In this document: piece after piece, positions 30,801 through 40,039 of the stretch | How positions within the stretch are numbered: position 1 is the first letter of the stretch | Layout: the number at the start of each line of letters is the position of its first letter | Source of the DNA: Limnomonas spitsbergensis | Taxonomy: Eukaryota; Chlorophyta; Chlorophyceae; Chlamydomonadales | Assembly: GCA_037349105.1 (NCBI GenBank) | Contig: JAYJMM010000041.1 | Coordinates: forward strand, 7,500,501-7,564,500 | DNA length: 64,000 nt | Direction of reading: 5' to 3' | The notes under the pieces: model-generated | Told to the model about the DNA's origin: nothing | Seen by the model: the letters and a program-made list of their open reading frames with translations, nothing else | Database searches by the model: none | Made by a program: the position numbers and the translations under genes

Positions 30801-33800
30801 TCACATCATCTTGCACCTTGATGTAACCTTTGTGCCTTTGGGCACACTCTGAGCTGGAAAAAAAATGCCTGCCCTTTCGAATTGTAAATTCCCCATTTAT
30901 TGGATGGCCCCCCCACACAAGCACACCTTCAAAAATATGTATTTACTATTGCTAGCTCATCCAGTATGTAGGAGTCCACCCCTGTGAGTTCAGGGGAGGC
31001 CCTCCCACTGTCACCACTGACCACTCAACACAGCGTGCCCTGCCTGCTGGTCCTATGCACCCAGGTCATGCTCCTGGTCCCAGGTGCAATTCGCAGCAAC
31101 TTCGGGAACAACAATCTGCAACGGCTGGACACGCAGGACCTCAAGGTACAATGAGGCGCCCCCTGGCAAACCTTACACCCTAAACCCTCAACCTAAGCTG
31201 CAACCTGCAGCAGATGGACATGCGGAATCTGTAGGTTCAACTAGGTGCCCCCGGCAAACCCTAAGCCCTAAAACCTTTAATCCTAGACCATCAGCAACGA
31301 CCTGCAACGGCTGGGCACACAGAATCTGAAAGTGCGACTACGCGCCCCCTGGCAAACCCTGAACCCTAAACCCTAAACCCTGAGCAACATCCTGCAACGG
31401 CTGGACACAACGAATACCAAGGCGCGACGAGGCGCCCCCCGGTATGTGTGCAAGTGTGAATTGTGTGAGATGGGAATGAAAGGCATGAGGCTGTGTTTTT
31501 TTATTCAGACGCACCAAGTTGAGGGTGCATAGTCTTAGAAGGTGACTATCCCTCTTCACGTTTCTCAGCACTGTGCTGTGTTTCATATTTTTTGATGTGC
31601 ACCAGACCTAGGGCAGGGCGCTGAGTGGCCACTAATGGGCCTTTTGGGACCCAACTTTGACCGGCTTCTGCACCAAGCCTGACAGGCCTGCATGCAGCCA
31701 GGTTACGTAGCTGAATATTAGATGAACACACATTAAATGGAAGTGTGATGTACTGCTGATAGAGATACACCACACTAAATGGAAGGGTGGTGTACTGCTG
31801 ATAGAGATATGTCACACTAAATGGAAGTGTGATGTAATGATGATAGATATACATCACACTAATTGGAAGTGTGATGTACCGCTGCTAGAGATACATCACA
31901 CTAAATGGAAGTGTGTTGTACTGCTGATAGAGGTATACCACACGAATGGAAGTGTGATGTAATGTTGATAGAGCTACAACACACTAAATGGAAGTGTGAT
32001 GTACCGCTGATAGAGATACAGAACACTAAATGGAAGTAGGCTGTACTGCTGATAGAGGTATACCACACGAATGGAAGTGTGATGTGCTTTTGATAGAGAT
32101 ACGTCACACTGAATGTAAGTGTGACGAACTGCTGATAGAGATACAGCACATTAAATGGAAGTGTGATGTACCGCTGATAGAGATACAACACACTAAATGG
32201 AAGGGTGGTGTACTGCTGATAGAGATACAACACACTAAATGGAAGTGTGATGTACTGCTGGGAGAGATACAACACACTAAATGGAAGGGTGGTGTAATGC
32301 TGATAGAGATACAACACACTAAATGGAAGGGTGGTGTACCGCTGACAGAGATGAAACATGCTACATTTAAGTGTGATGTACTGCTGATAGAGATGAGAAC
32401 ACACTGAATGTAAGTGTGGTGTACCGCTGATATAGACTGTTGTTTCTTAGCGATGCTGATGCCCTTGTAGACGGGCCCTTCCTCTACTGCCAGCTGCCAG
32501 CCGGCAAGTCTCCCCCTTGAACAGCGTAGATGCCCTTTCCTCCATCTGCGTACTTGCTATCCTTTCCCTCTCATTACCCGCCCATTTCTGTCAGTTTGCT
32601 CCCATGCTTCCTGATGCTTCCCCTCAGTGCATAGGTAGTGCCGCAGTCTCAAACGTATTTTCAATGTTTTCAGATTTGTTGTTGCTCAAAAATTACACTT
32701 TTGTCGATTTGTAGGATTCGTTGCCCCTGGTATGATAAAGATGCTCATTTCAAAACCATCAGGGCATTAAAATACATCCGTAACCAAGGTAATAAAGCAC
32801 CTTGCATGCACCGCATGGCTCCCTTCCCTCTACCTTAGAGAGCTGCATGGTAACACCCCACCCCCCCACACCACTCACCATGCTATCTACGCGGCCGAGT
32901 GTTTTTACGCCGGGCTTGGCTGGCAGAGGTGTTATGTCATTGAACCCCTTTCACCGCTTGGTGGGTCAAAATGACATTACACCTCTGGGCCATGCTGCAA
33001 AGGCTCGGTCGCATGGGCGCCCGACTGTCTGGTCAGGAGGAAAATAAACTTAAGGCCCCCTTCGCCTCTTGGTAGGTGCACAAGCCCTATGCCAGTGTCA
33101 TAGAGGAGAGAGCCACCACGTCTCAGATTCCAAAGGCCACGCCAGCTGACGTTCTGGCCCACTTTGGAGAGCTGTATGCTAAGCCCCTACCCTCTTCCCT
33201 GCTTGGTAGGTGTACAAGCCCTATGCCAGTGTCATAGAGGAGAGGGCAACAGCGTCCCAGATTCCAAAGGCCACGCCAGCTGATGTGTTGGCCCGCAAGG
33301 TGGTGCAACAAGTCCTGAAGGCTCGTATTCGGAGGTGAGAGGACGGGTGGAGTCCTAGGGCTTCATCTCATTTCTCGAAGTATGGAAGGACTGTGTACTC
33401 CGCGGCCCTTCCCAAAAGACTAAACCATTACCCCTTTTAAGGGCAAAAAGGGGTAAATGGGTGGGAGCAAAGACACTGCACAACAATATGTGTTTCAGCA
33501 TTGCCTGGGAGGCTCAACAGATAGCCCCATGCCACCATGTGCTTATGTCTCTTGACAAAATCACCTGCATGTGTTCTTTTTTGTGGTCACCACTCACTAT
33601 GCGTACCAGGGCAGGCTTGGGTGGGATGCCTTGGCTTTTGTGGAAGACGTGGTAGGTATCGTTGAGGTGTAGACGTTTTCAGAGGCTGGAACTTCCTTTG
33701 TCTTTTTTTACAGCCTTTTGTCTGTCCCTTAACTTAATTTCCTACTTTTCCTCCTTTTTCCTGCCCCCTGGTGTTTGTTTCGTTCTTTCCTCCCAACCCT

Positions 33801-34118
33801 TTTGTTAGGCGCTCAAGCAGCCGAGCCTTTTTGAGCAGGGCCCAAAGGTGTAACGTCATTGACTCACTTTGCCCTCCATGCGGCCAAGCCTTCTTGAGCA
33901 GGGCTTGGCTGGCAGAGGTGTGATGTCATTGACTCACCATGCCATCCAATTTTGATGATTGGCAAGCATTGAATCCTTGAAACAGGCACTTCGTCCTCGG
34001 CTACATGTCCGGGCTATTCAAGTTCGTTGCCGGGCTGCCCGCCTGGCTGTCTGATTGGATGCTGGCCCGGAAGTTTGGCCTGAACAAGCCTGCTCCAAAG
34101 TATGTGAAGGTGGACTGA
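27802..34118 (+). CDS. Short-chain dehydrogenase/reductase, acyl-DHAP reductase-like, complete 7-exon model
   Basis: NAD(P)H-dependent SDR most like the AYR1 1-acyl-dihydroxyacetone-phosphate reductase group (ester/ether lipid precursor reduction at ER or lipid-droplet membranes); the substrate is inference. Exons: 27802-27862, 28273-28529, 28990-29079, 30299-30418, 31065-31145, 33210-33334, 33986-34118. Phases agree at every join; 288 residues, a normal SDR length. Cofactor motif TGCTQGGIG at 15-23, NNAG at 86-89, and the catalytic tetrad Asn111, Ser139, Tyr152 (YSSSK) and Lys156; then PGAIRSNFG in the substrate-loop region and a hydrophobic C-terminus ([12 protein letters not shown]). Several exons have decayed duplicates: the head of exon 4 at 30106, the tail of exon 5 at 31195-31430, and the head of exon 6 at 33076. 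It diverges from the ARMC2-like gene and converges on PDCD5. A TGTAA polyadenylation-type motif occurs at 34416. Confidence 0.88.
29301..29920 (+). repeat. 65-bp minisatellite, about 9.5 copies
   Basis: TTCCAGGCTGGCTATCCTAC starts at 29301, 29366, 29431 and so on to 29886, exactly 65 bp apart. Copies differ mainly by GGGATCC versus GGGACCC, which alternate in places. It lies in dehydrogenase intron 3. Confidence 0.95.
30020..30180 (+). repeat. Decayed duplicate of the acceptor and head of dehydrogenase exon 4
   Basis: A unit of roughly 175-190 bp repeats the CTCTCCACCCCCCTTCAA tract, a CAG acceptor and the exon head [11 protein letters not shown], but runs into a stop two codons later. The functional copy starts at 30299. 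Confidence 0.85.
30419..30565 (+). repeat. GGTGGGTG repeats starting at the exon 4 donor
   Basis: The intron begins GTGGGTGGATGGGTGG and continues as imperfect GGTGGGTRGGTG repeats for about 145 bp, so donor-like GTGGGT and GTGAGT words are many. Confidence 0.85.
31146..31445 (+). repeat. Three decayed copies of the tail/donor of dehydrogenase exon 5
   Basis: The tail CTGCAACGGCTGGACAC, a donor position and the following GAGGCGCCCCCTGGCAAACC are repeated at about 31200-31262, 31295-31357 and 31390-31441. CCCTAAACCC runs lie between copies. The donors have decayed to GTTC, GTGC and GCGC. Confidence 0.9.
31720..32430 (+). repeat. 42-bp minisatellite, about 17 copies
   Basis: CACTAAATGGAAGTGTGATG followed by TACYGCTGATAGAGATACA repeats every 42 bp. 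Because 42 is a multiple of 3, a 14-residue repeat appears in false minus-strand ORFs. It lies in dehydrogenase intron 5. Confidence 0.9.
32925..33052 (+). repeat. Dispersed short element copy
   Basis: ATGACATTACACCTCTGGGC, GGCTCGGTCGCATGGGCGCC, then CTGTCTGGTCAGGAGGAAAA and TAAACTTAAGG: one of the longest copies of the element, in dehydrogenase intron 5. Confidence 0.8.
33076..33165 (+). pseudogene. Duplicate of the acceptor and head of dehydrogenase exon 6
   Basis: TTGGTAG acceptor plus about 86 bp roughly 90% identical to the real exon head at 33210, encoding [17 protein letters not shown] and ATPADVLA. The two starts are 134 bp apart, so use of this acceptor with read-through into the real exon would shift the frame. 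It is probably a non-functional or decoy copy. Confidence 0.8.
33808..33934 (-). repeat. Two tandem dispersed-element copies, minus orientation
   Basis: GCCGAGCCTTTTTGAGCAGG, CCAAAGGTGTAACGTCATTG and a second diverged copy (GCGGCCAAGCCTTCTTGAGC, GGCAGAGGTGTGATGTCATT) lie back to back just before the last dehydrogenase exon. A pyrimidine-rich tract precedes them. Confidence 0.75.
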
Positions 34119-34614
34119 GGAGCGGTAGGCTGTGAGCCCATACTATAGATCATGGCATCCACCTTTACCCTGTTTCTGAGTAGGATGAGAGAGACGATGG
34201 AATGCATGCTATGAGCTGCTCTAACTAGCTGCGTTGATGGCCCCTGCTTGAAGGGCTATTGGTAACTCACAGGCGTATGTGGTCTGCTTTGCGAGTATAT
34301 TCAGTGGCCCAAGTGCCAATACAATCAACCTGTTGCCATTCACCGATGCAGCAGATAAAAACCAAAGCTGGTCCAATCCGTAAAGATAACACATTCCATA
34401 TACTACAGTCTGATTTGTAAATTCATTGTTAATTGCACACCATGAACGAGTGCTTCCGAGCCACTACCAGATGTTGAACATCACATACCATACAAACTTA
34501 CGAGAGGCATCCAAGCCTCTGAGCCAGACATGCAGCCGCATAGCTCGTAACTGAATTGACTATTGACTGAAACAAATGTTACATGGAAAATGGAAAATGC
34601 TGAAGACACATGAA
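34119..34614. other. Convergent intergenic / 3' UTR region
   Basis: Separates the stop codons of the dehydrogenase (+) and PDCD5 (-). TGTAA, the usual green-algal poly(A) signal, occurs on plus at 34416-34420 and on minus at about 34579-34583, one for each gene. No repeat arrays. Confidence 0.5.
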
Positions 34615-35795
34615 TTAATCTTCATCGTCAAAGAGAGGCCGTCTGCGCTGGATGGTGATCTTAGTCTTGCCACCCTCCCTCTCATTGATCTGCTCCAGCA
34701 TACTCATGAGACGTTCATCTGATATCTGTCGCATGCAAACAACGGACGTCAATCAAAACAAAAGCTTGGTCTGGTAAGGATGGTGCATACCCGCTGGGCC
34801 ATGCTTAGCACTAGGCTGCGTGGGGCAGGTAGGGATAAGCCAATGACATGACACCTCTGGGCCCTGTTCAAAAAGGCTCGGCCGCGTGGGCGCTAAACTG
34901 TCCCGTTGGAAGAAAAGAAACTTAAGGTAAGAGGGAAAGAGATAGGGATAAGCAAGCTCATTTCCAGCTACCATGCATGGTCAGGAATCAGGATCATGGC
35001 GCAGCCATACCGGTATGCCAGCCTCCTAGTCAATGACGTTACACCTCTGGGCCCTGCCTCAAAAGGCTTGGCCGCCGTGGGCGCCCAACCGTCTGGTCAG
35101 GTGGGAAGATGGGAGGGCATAGAGCCACATTTTTTGTGTGCCACCCAGTACGCCACCCACCTAGTATGCCAATTTGCCCCACTAGCTTGGAACCCACCTT
35201 CTCATTCAGCTGGCCCCTTTGAGCTGCAGCTAGGATCATGCCCTCAACAGCTTGCGCTTTTTCCGGCTTCACTAGAGCTATCCTGGACACTGATCAGTAG
35301 GAGCGCGGTGAAAATCATTCAGCTGCAACATTTGGTGAGAGGCAGTCAGCATGGGACGGTCTTCAGAACAACTGAGACGAGACGGCATGCATGGGAGATT
35401 GTAGTCAGCATGGAGCCAGCAGCCAGGTGCAGGCTTAAGAGGTATCTCTGGATGACTAGCACTTACGCCTTTCTCGAGCCTCCGCTGTCATGATAGATGA
35501 CAACATGGATCTTCTCCTCTCGTCAGCTGCCCTTCTTTTCGCTTCTTGCTGCTCCTGGTTTTCTTGGGGCGCACCCCCTCCCTACATAAAAACATCGCTC
35601 GGATGAAAGCGTGTTCGTGGTAAAACAATTGAGAGCAGTTGCAGATCGGACCTGTCCTCCCGCCCCTTGGCTCATCATTTCCTGTATTCGGCGTTGGTCA
35701 TCATCCTGGGACGGGATCGAGATTGGAGTATGAGAGGCTCATCAGCGCAGAGGGGCGCGGGGCTTTGACAGACGCCAAGCGATGCCCACCTCCAT
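34615..35795 (-). CDS. PDCD5: PDCD5 (programmed cell death 5 / TFAR19 family), complete 5-exon model
   Basis: Conserved small DNA-binding/prefoldin-associated protein, linked in animals to apoptosis and TRiC chaperonin regulation. Exons in transcript order: 35790-35795 (only ATG GAG), 35652-35705, 35467-35581, 35198-35289, 34615-34725. All phases agree and give 125 residues, the length of the human protein. Sequence: MEDDDQRRIQEMM start, an Ala/Gln/Arg-rich helix (QQEAKRRAADERRR), the family core SRIALVKPEKAQAVEGMI and AAQRGQLNEK, and the tail TKITIQRRRPLFDDED. The acceptor of exon 4 is ATCAG at 35290, chosen because it restores LSRIALVKPEK in frame. Exon 1 encodes just two residues and its GTGGGC donor is plausible. 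Two dispersed elements sit in the last intron. Confidence 0.9.
34833..34925 (+). repeat. Dispersed short element copy in PDCD5 intron
   Basis: ATGACATGACACCTCTGGGC, AAAAAGGCTCGGCCGCGTGG, GAAGAAAAGAAACTTAAGG; a near full-length copy antisense to PDCD5. Confidence 0.8.
35030..35112 (+). repeat. Second dispersed short element copy in PDCD5 intron
   Basis: GTCAATGACGTTACACCTCT, GGGCCCTGCCTCAAAAGGC, GCGCCCAACCGTCTGGTCAG; closely matches the copies at 34833 and 32960. Confidence 0.8.
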
Positions 35796-36505
35796 TATGG
35801 AAACTCGCGGGAAATTCTGCGAGCTTTTCAAGTAATCGACGTAGGATACGTCGTAGTAAGTTTAATTGCTTGAACCCCGGTAACGCCTGTGCTTACCGAT
35901 AGGGAAAAGTCCTTCAATGGTTTTTCTTGTACAGCATGAACCCCGCATGAACCACACTTCTCTACCAGGGCATCTCTACCCAGTCCCACTTGTTTCAGCA
36001 CAGCAGGCGCTGATTAATCAACCATGGTATAACCCATTTCAAATTGGCTGCCATTTCACACATAATGGTTTAGCCTGCTAGGGAACTTGAGCCTGGTATA
36101 GGGAGACTAGGGCCACCAGTGAATCACGGTACACCGTAGTGGCCACCAGTCAGGACACCAATTTTCCTGTTGACCCGAGCTGATGTGCATTTTAGGTGTT
36201 GAGCACTTCAAAATCATGTGGCAACTCTTCTCGATAAACTGACAGATGTTGGCTACCAGGCAGATCTCGATAAACTGACAGATCCTGGCTACCGGGCAGA
36301 TTTGAAAGTGTCATAAGGTACCGGTAATGGTAAGGTGGTGGGACACATGGTGGCTGGAATTGAGCTTAGTCATTCCATACCAGCCCCACGCGGCTGAGCG
36401 TTCAGCAGGGACCATATATATGTTCATGCACCGTTATAAACTGGTGGTGGTGGGACACAAAGAGCGGTTGCACTAGACCATGTAGTCGATTGCCTCCTCA
36501 AACAG
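35796..36505. other. No gene recognised
   Basis: Presumed PDCD5 promoter side followed by unclassified sequence. A short direct repeat, TCGATAAACTGACAGAT, occurs twice near 36230-36290. No ORF with a recognisable motif. Confidence 0.4.
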
Positions 36506-36895
36506 ATGTTGTTGGTGCAAACAACAGGTCAAAAGAAGGATGATGTACCGGTAGTCCACATTGTGGAATTAAAGTATTGCAGAGATACCGAGCATGGGGA
36601 TCAATTAAAAGCTTGCCTAAACCAGCACACCGACCTCACTGAGCTACTGATCTTAAACAGGCACCAACGAAAGCATATTGAAATTAATCCAATCTTGATC
36701 GGCACTATTTATAATAAGCACACAATTAAAGCCATGACATCTCTAGGGATCTCTACGTTCTATGCTAAGAAATGCGCCAAAAAAATGCATGTCCATTCGA
36801 TTAAACTACATAGCATACCGGTAGTGCAGAACCAGACGCAGGCTTCAATTTTCCACCTCAAAGTCGGCCACTGGGCCAACGAAGCATACCCATAA
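36506..36895 (+). pseudogene. Restriction-like endonuclease fragment of a non-LTR retrotransposon
   Basis: A 129-residue frame with HIVELKYCRDTEHGDQLKAC, QHTDLTELL, NPILIGTIYNKHT and LGISTFYAKKCAKKMHVHS. The E-x-K and QH pattern with the later LGI/HVHS block resembles C-terminal restriction-like endonuclease domains of algal LINE-type elements, where this nuclease nicks the target. The start is not a gene start and no reverse transcriptase is nearby, so this is a 5'-truncated relic. A host protein sharing the fold cannot be excluded. Confidence 0.5.
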
Positions 36896-37195
36896 GAGGA
36901 ACCCACCCTGAGGAAGTTGCTTCTTTCTTATTTGCCTCATGGTAACGCTGTGAACGTGGCTACGGCCCCAAGCGGTGTTGTTTCCTTAACCCCCACGCAC
37001 TAATTGGGCGCAGCTTTCTTTCTTTCTGTGGTCTGTGGCGCATACAGTAGTGTGATGTGCTCATTCAATAGTGTGACATGATTAGTAGTGTGACATGCAT
37101 AATAGTCTGACGTGCAAACTAATGTGACGTGTAAAGTAGTGTGACGTGCACTGTTAGGCGGATGCAATTCCAAGCGCTTGAATGGCACCCTACTG

Positions 37196-37245
37196 AGTTA
37201 ATGGTGTTACACCTCTGGGCCCTGCCTGCTCAAAAAGGTCTTTGG
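37196..37245 (+). repeat. Dispersed short element copy
   Basis: GTTACACCTCTGGGCCCTGC then CTGCTCAAAAAGG, a head-only copy. It is preceded by several TAGTGTGACRTG repeats (37045-37150). Confidence 0.7.
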
Positions 37246-37669
37246 TCTGATTGTTTAACAACTGAACATCTGAAGAGAGAAGGCCCAAGTAGTGCCAAAG
37301 TCGTCCGGGAAGTACAGAAGTCGTAAAACATGGCAGCTTGGTCGGGTTTAGACCTAGAGGGCACATTCGACTTATCATGTCAGCTTGAAGTCCCTGAGCA
37401 GCTCCAGGGACAGCGAGGCTCTCTAACAGGCCAGCAGGAGAAAAACAGGGAATTCCAATTCGTGATTTCCAAGAATTCGAAAAGAGTGGTGCCACAGATA
37501 GTTCATGCATCAAGAGTGCCTCCGTCAAAATGTGCAGGCCAGGGAACCTTGTGTGGGCAGGACTTAGTTAGGCAAATGAACTAATCAAGAAGCGACATAA
37601 TGTCTGAGGCCCGCCGCCCCTCCCGCTCCCTTCATCAGTTCATCCCCACTCATAAATGTTTCACCAAAC

Positions 37670-38132
37670 TCAAAAGATGCGCCCTCTGCCAGCGCTCCCT
37701 CCATCCTCAGTCCGGGATGAAAGGTATTTGAACCATAGGCTTTACTAACATGCACGACCCGCTTGGTCTGGCGGCTAAGATCGCCAAATACGCCTACATT
37801 CTAATAACGTACCCTCACCCCTCCACCCTGAATATATATGACCAAACCGCCAGGCATGACCCACTTGATAGAGCGCGCCTTCAATTTCATATCGCTCCCT
37901 GATCCCCCCTCCCTGTCAACCCTGCACGATATGTTTTTGACCAAACTCACTTGACTTCATTCGGAAAATGCGCCCTCTACCAGCGCTCCCTTAACCCTCA
38001 GCCCTGGACACAAAAGGGGCAAACTGACCTGCATGACCCGCTTGGTAAACCGCGCCTTCAAACTACCAACGCTCTTTCACCCCACCCTCCCCTCAACTCT
38101 GTACCGGTATGCAACAATTTGATCATACTGAC
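37670..38132 (-). repeat. Decayed copies of the tail/donor of the orphan exon 38133-38245
   Basis: CCTGCATGACCCGCTTGGT, reverse complement of the exon tail (CAGAGTAAGCCGGTCATGC on minus) with its donor, recurs near 37750, 37855 and 38033. CGCCCTCTRCCAGCGCTCCC is shared between 37680 and 37968, indicating units of about 290 bp. Confidence 0.7.
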
Positions 38133-38245
38133 CTGCATGACCGGCTTACTCTGGCGGCACAGGTCGCCAAAGTCAACCAGTGCGCTTTCCAACAGTGCCA
38201 ACTCCTGTCCCATTCCGCTGCCACTGGCCGCGTTTTTGCCGGCAG
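38133..38245 (-). CDS. Orphan internal exon of an unidentified minus-strand gene
   Basis: A CATCAG acceptor and a GTCAGT donor bound 113 bp encoding AGKNAASGSGMGQELALL, ESALVDFGDLCRQSKPVMQ on the minus strand. It has no stop and a helical, leucine-heptad look. Decayed copies of its tail lie downstream, the same pattern seen next to proven exons, which supports it being a real exon. I do not recognise the protein family; flanking exons were not identified. Confidence 0.45.
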
Positions 38246-38439
38246 CTGATGGGCAAAAGGAGGGTGGATTTCATGGTTAGGGTTCAGAGTTCAGGGTGAC
38301 TATGGCATGCAGGGTTCATGGTTCAGAATGGCTATGGTTTGCAAGGCTAGGGGCTTTGACTGCCAGGATGATGCATGGTCGGGGGCCAAACAAGCATGTT
38401 GTGCACAGGGAGAAGGCACAAGGGTGGCAAGTGGCTGCC

Positions 38440-39060
38440 CAATTACCCATGAGCGATTGTTTGCCCGATGGCGCAACAGCTGTCTCAGGCATTAGCGTAA
38501 GCGCCGGGCCAGATTTCGCACCACATTGGCCACCGCCCTTCCTCCTGCCCCCCTCCTATCTACTCACGAGTGCTTGTTTGCCTGATTGCGCACAGAAGCG
38601 CCAGCGCCTTAGCTTGTCATTGCAGCCCGACTACGCTTGCTGCTCCCTTCCCTCCCCTGCCCCTCTCTAAATCAAGAGCACATGCTTGTTTGACGGCGCA
38701 AGTCTCAGGGCGAGCCTGACCCAGCCATTGTAGCCCCCTCAACCCGCCCCCTTCCTCACGCCCCCCCACCGACTTGCTACTTTTGAGTGCTTGTCTGCCT
38801 GATGGCGCACAGATGTCTCAGGCAAGAACGCCAGTGCCCGCCCCACCCCGCTTGCTGTTTCCTTCTCTCCCCTGCCCCCACCTGCCCCTCTCTAAATCAA
38901 GAGCACCTGTTTGTTTGACGGCGAACCAACAGTCTCAGGGAGAGCCTGCCCCAGCCGTTGCAGCCCCCTCAACCTGCCCTCTTCCTCACGCCCCACACTT
39001 ACTCACGAGTGCTTGTCGTCTGATGGCGCAACAGTTGTCTCAGGCATCAATGTCAGTGCC
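38440..39060 (-). repeat. About 110-bp tandem repeats, six copies, possibly exon-junction derived
   Basis: GCTTGTYTGCCTGATGGCGC recurs near 38460, 38575, 38685, 38792, 38908 and 39015. Several minus-strand copies end ACAAGCACTC then GTGAGTA, a consensus donor, and the phase would fit the orphan exon at 38245. C-rich tracts lie between copies. Which copy, if any, is a real exon is not decidable here. Confidence 0.6.
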
Positions 39061-39099
39061 TGACCCAGCCATTGCAGCCCCGTCGATCATGTTGCCATG

Positions 39100-39640
39100 A
39101 GATAGAAGAGCAAGGCGCTGTTGATGCCTATAATACGGTTGAAGGGAACGCACCCGGCAACACCGGTCAGCAGCAGCCTGTCGCAGCAGTAGAGGCAGAA
39201 GCAGCAGAAGCAAAAGCAACGACAGCATGGTAAGAGGAGGCAACCTATAACACCGGCCAGCAACAGCATGCGGCAACAGCAGAGTTGTTTTCAACCATAG
39301 ATTGGCAGCAGCAGAGGCATCACCAGCGGCGACAGCAGCAGATGGGCATCAGTAGGGATTAAATGGGCTGGCAAAACTACATGGGCGCTTCTGATGTTGG
39401 ATGCAGTTGGATGCAGTTGGCTGGAACTCTGCATGTAACGACTGCCGGCAGCGGCATGCAGAATCGGCAGAGGTAAAAGCAGCAGATGCAGCAACAACAG
39501 GGAAAGCAGCAGAAGGTGGGCAGCAGCAGGCGTTGAAAAGGCTGGTGGAATTGAAGAAACAGCTGCAAAGGCGTGTATGAAGTCTGACGCAGCTGGATGG
39601 GACGCAGCATGTAAAGCTAGGCGGTTGAAGCATCATCAAT
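39100..39640. repeat. Irregular CAGCAG-rich tract
   Basis: CAGCAGMAGC-type short repeats, including GCAGCAGAGG and a repeated GGATGCAGTTGGMTG motif, without a fixed period. The leucine- or serine-rich ORFs are artefacts. Confidence 0.65.
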
Positions 39641-40039
39641 GTGAATGTGCTTCATCATCAGGAGATGGGCAACGGCAAAGGTTCTATGGGCTGTCAGAAA
39701 ATTAACCGTAGATATTATTTGCCTTCCCTCAGGTATGAAAAATGATTTCTTTTGATGCTGCTCTCATGGCAAATTACTGACAAAAAGTTCAGACTGGAAA
39801 TTGGCGTCGACAATCCATAATTGGAAAATGTATGGATCCCTCAACCCCAAGCAACGTTAATTATGAAGGAAGGCTAAGCAAATCTATGGTACAGTGTTTC
39901 CGGATTAAATAGTATTTATTTATAATACTCATATGTCTAATGCACATGGCGGGGATGCAACCACCGGCAGGCAGCGGCATGCAGCATCCGCAGAGATTTC
40001 ATTTCAGCAGGAAGTGGGCAACAGCAGGAGCAACATACA

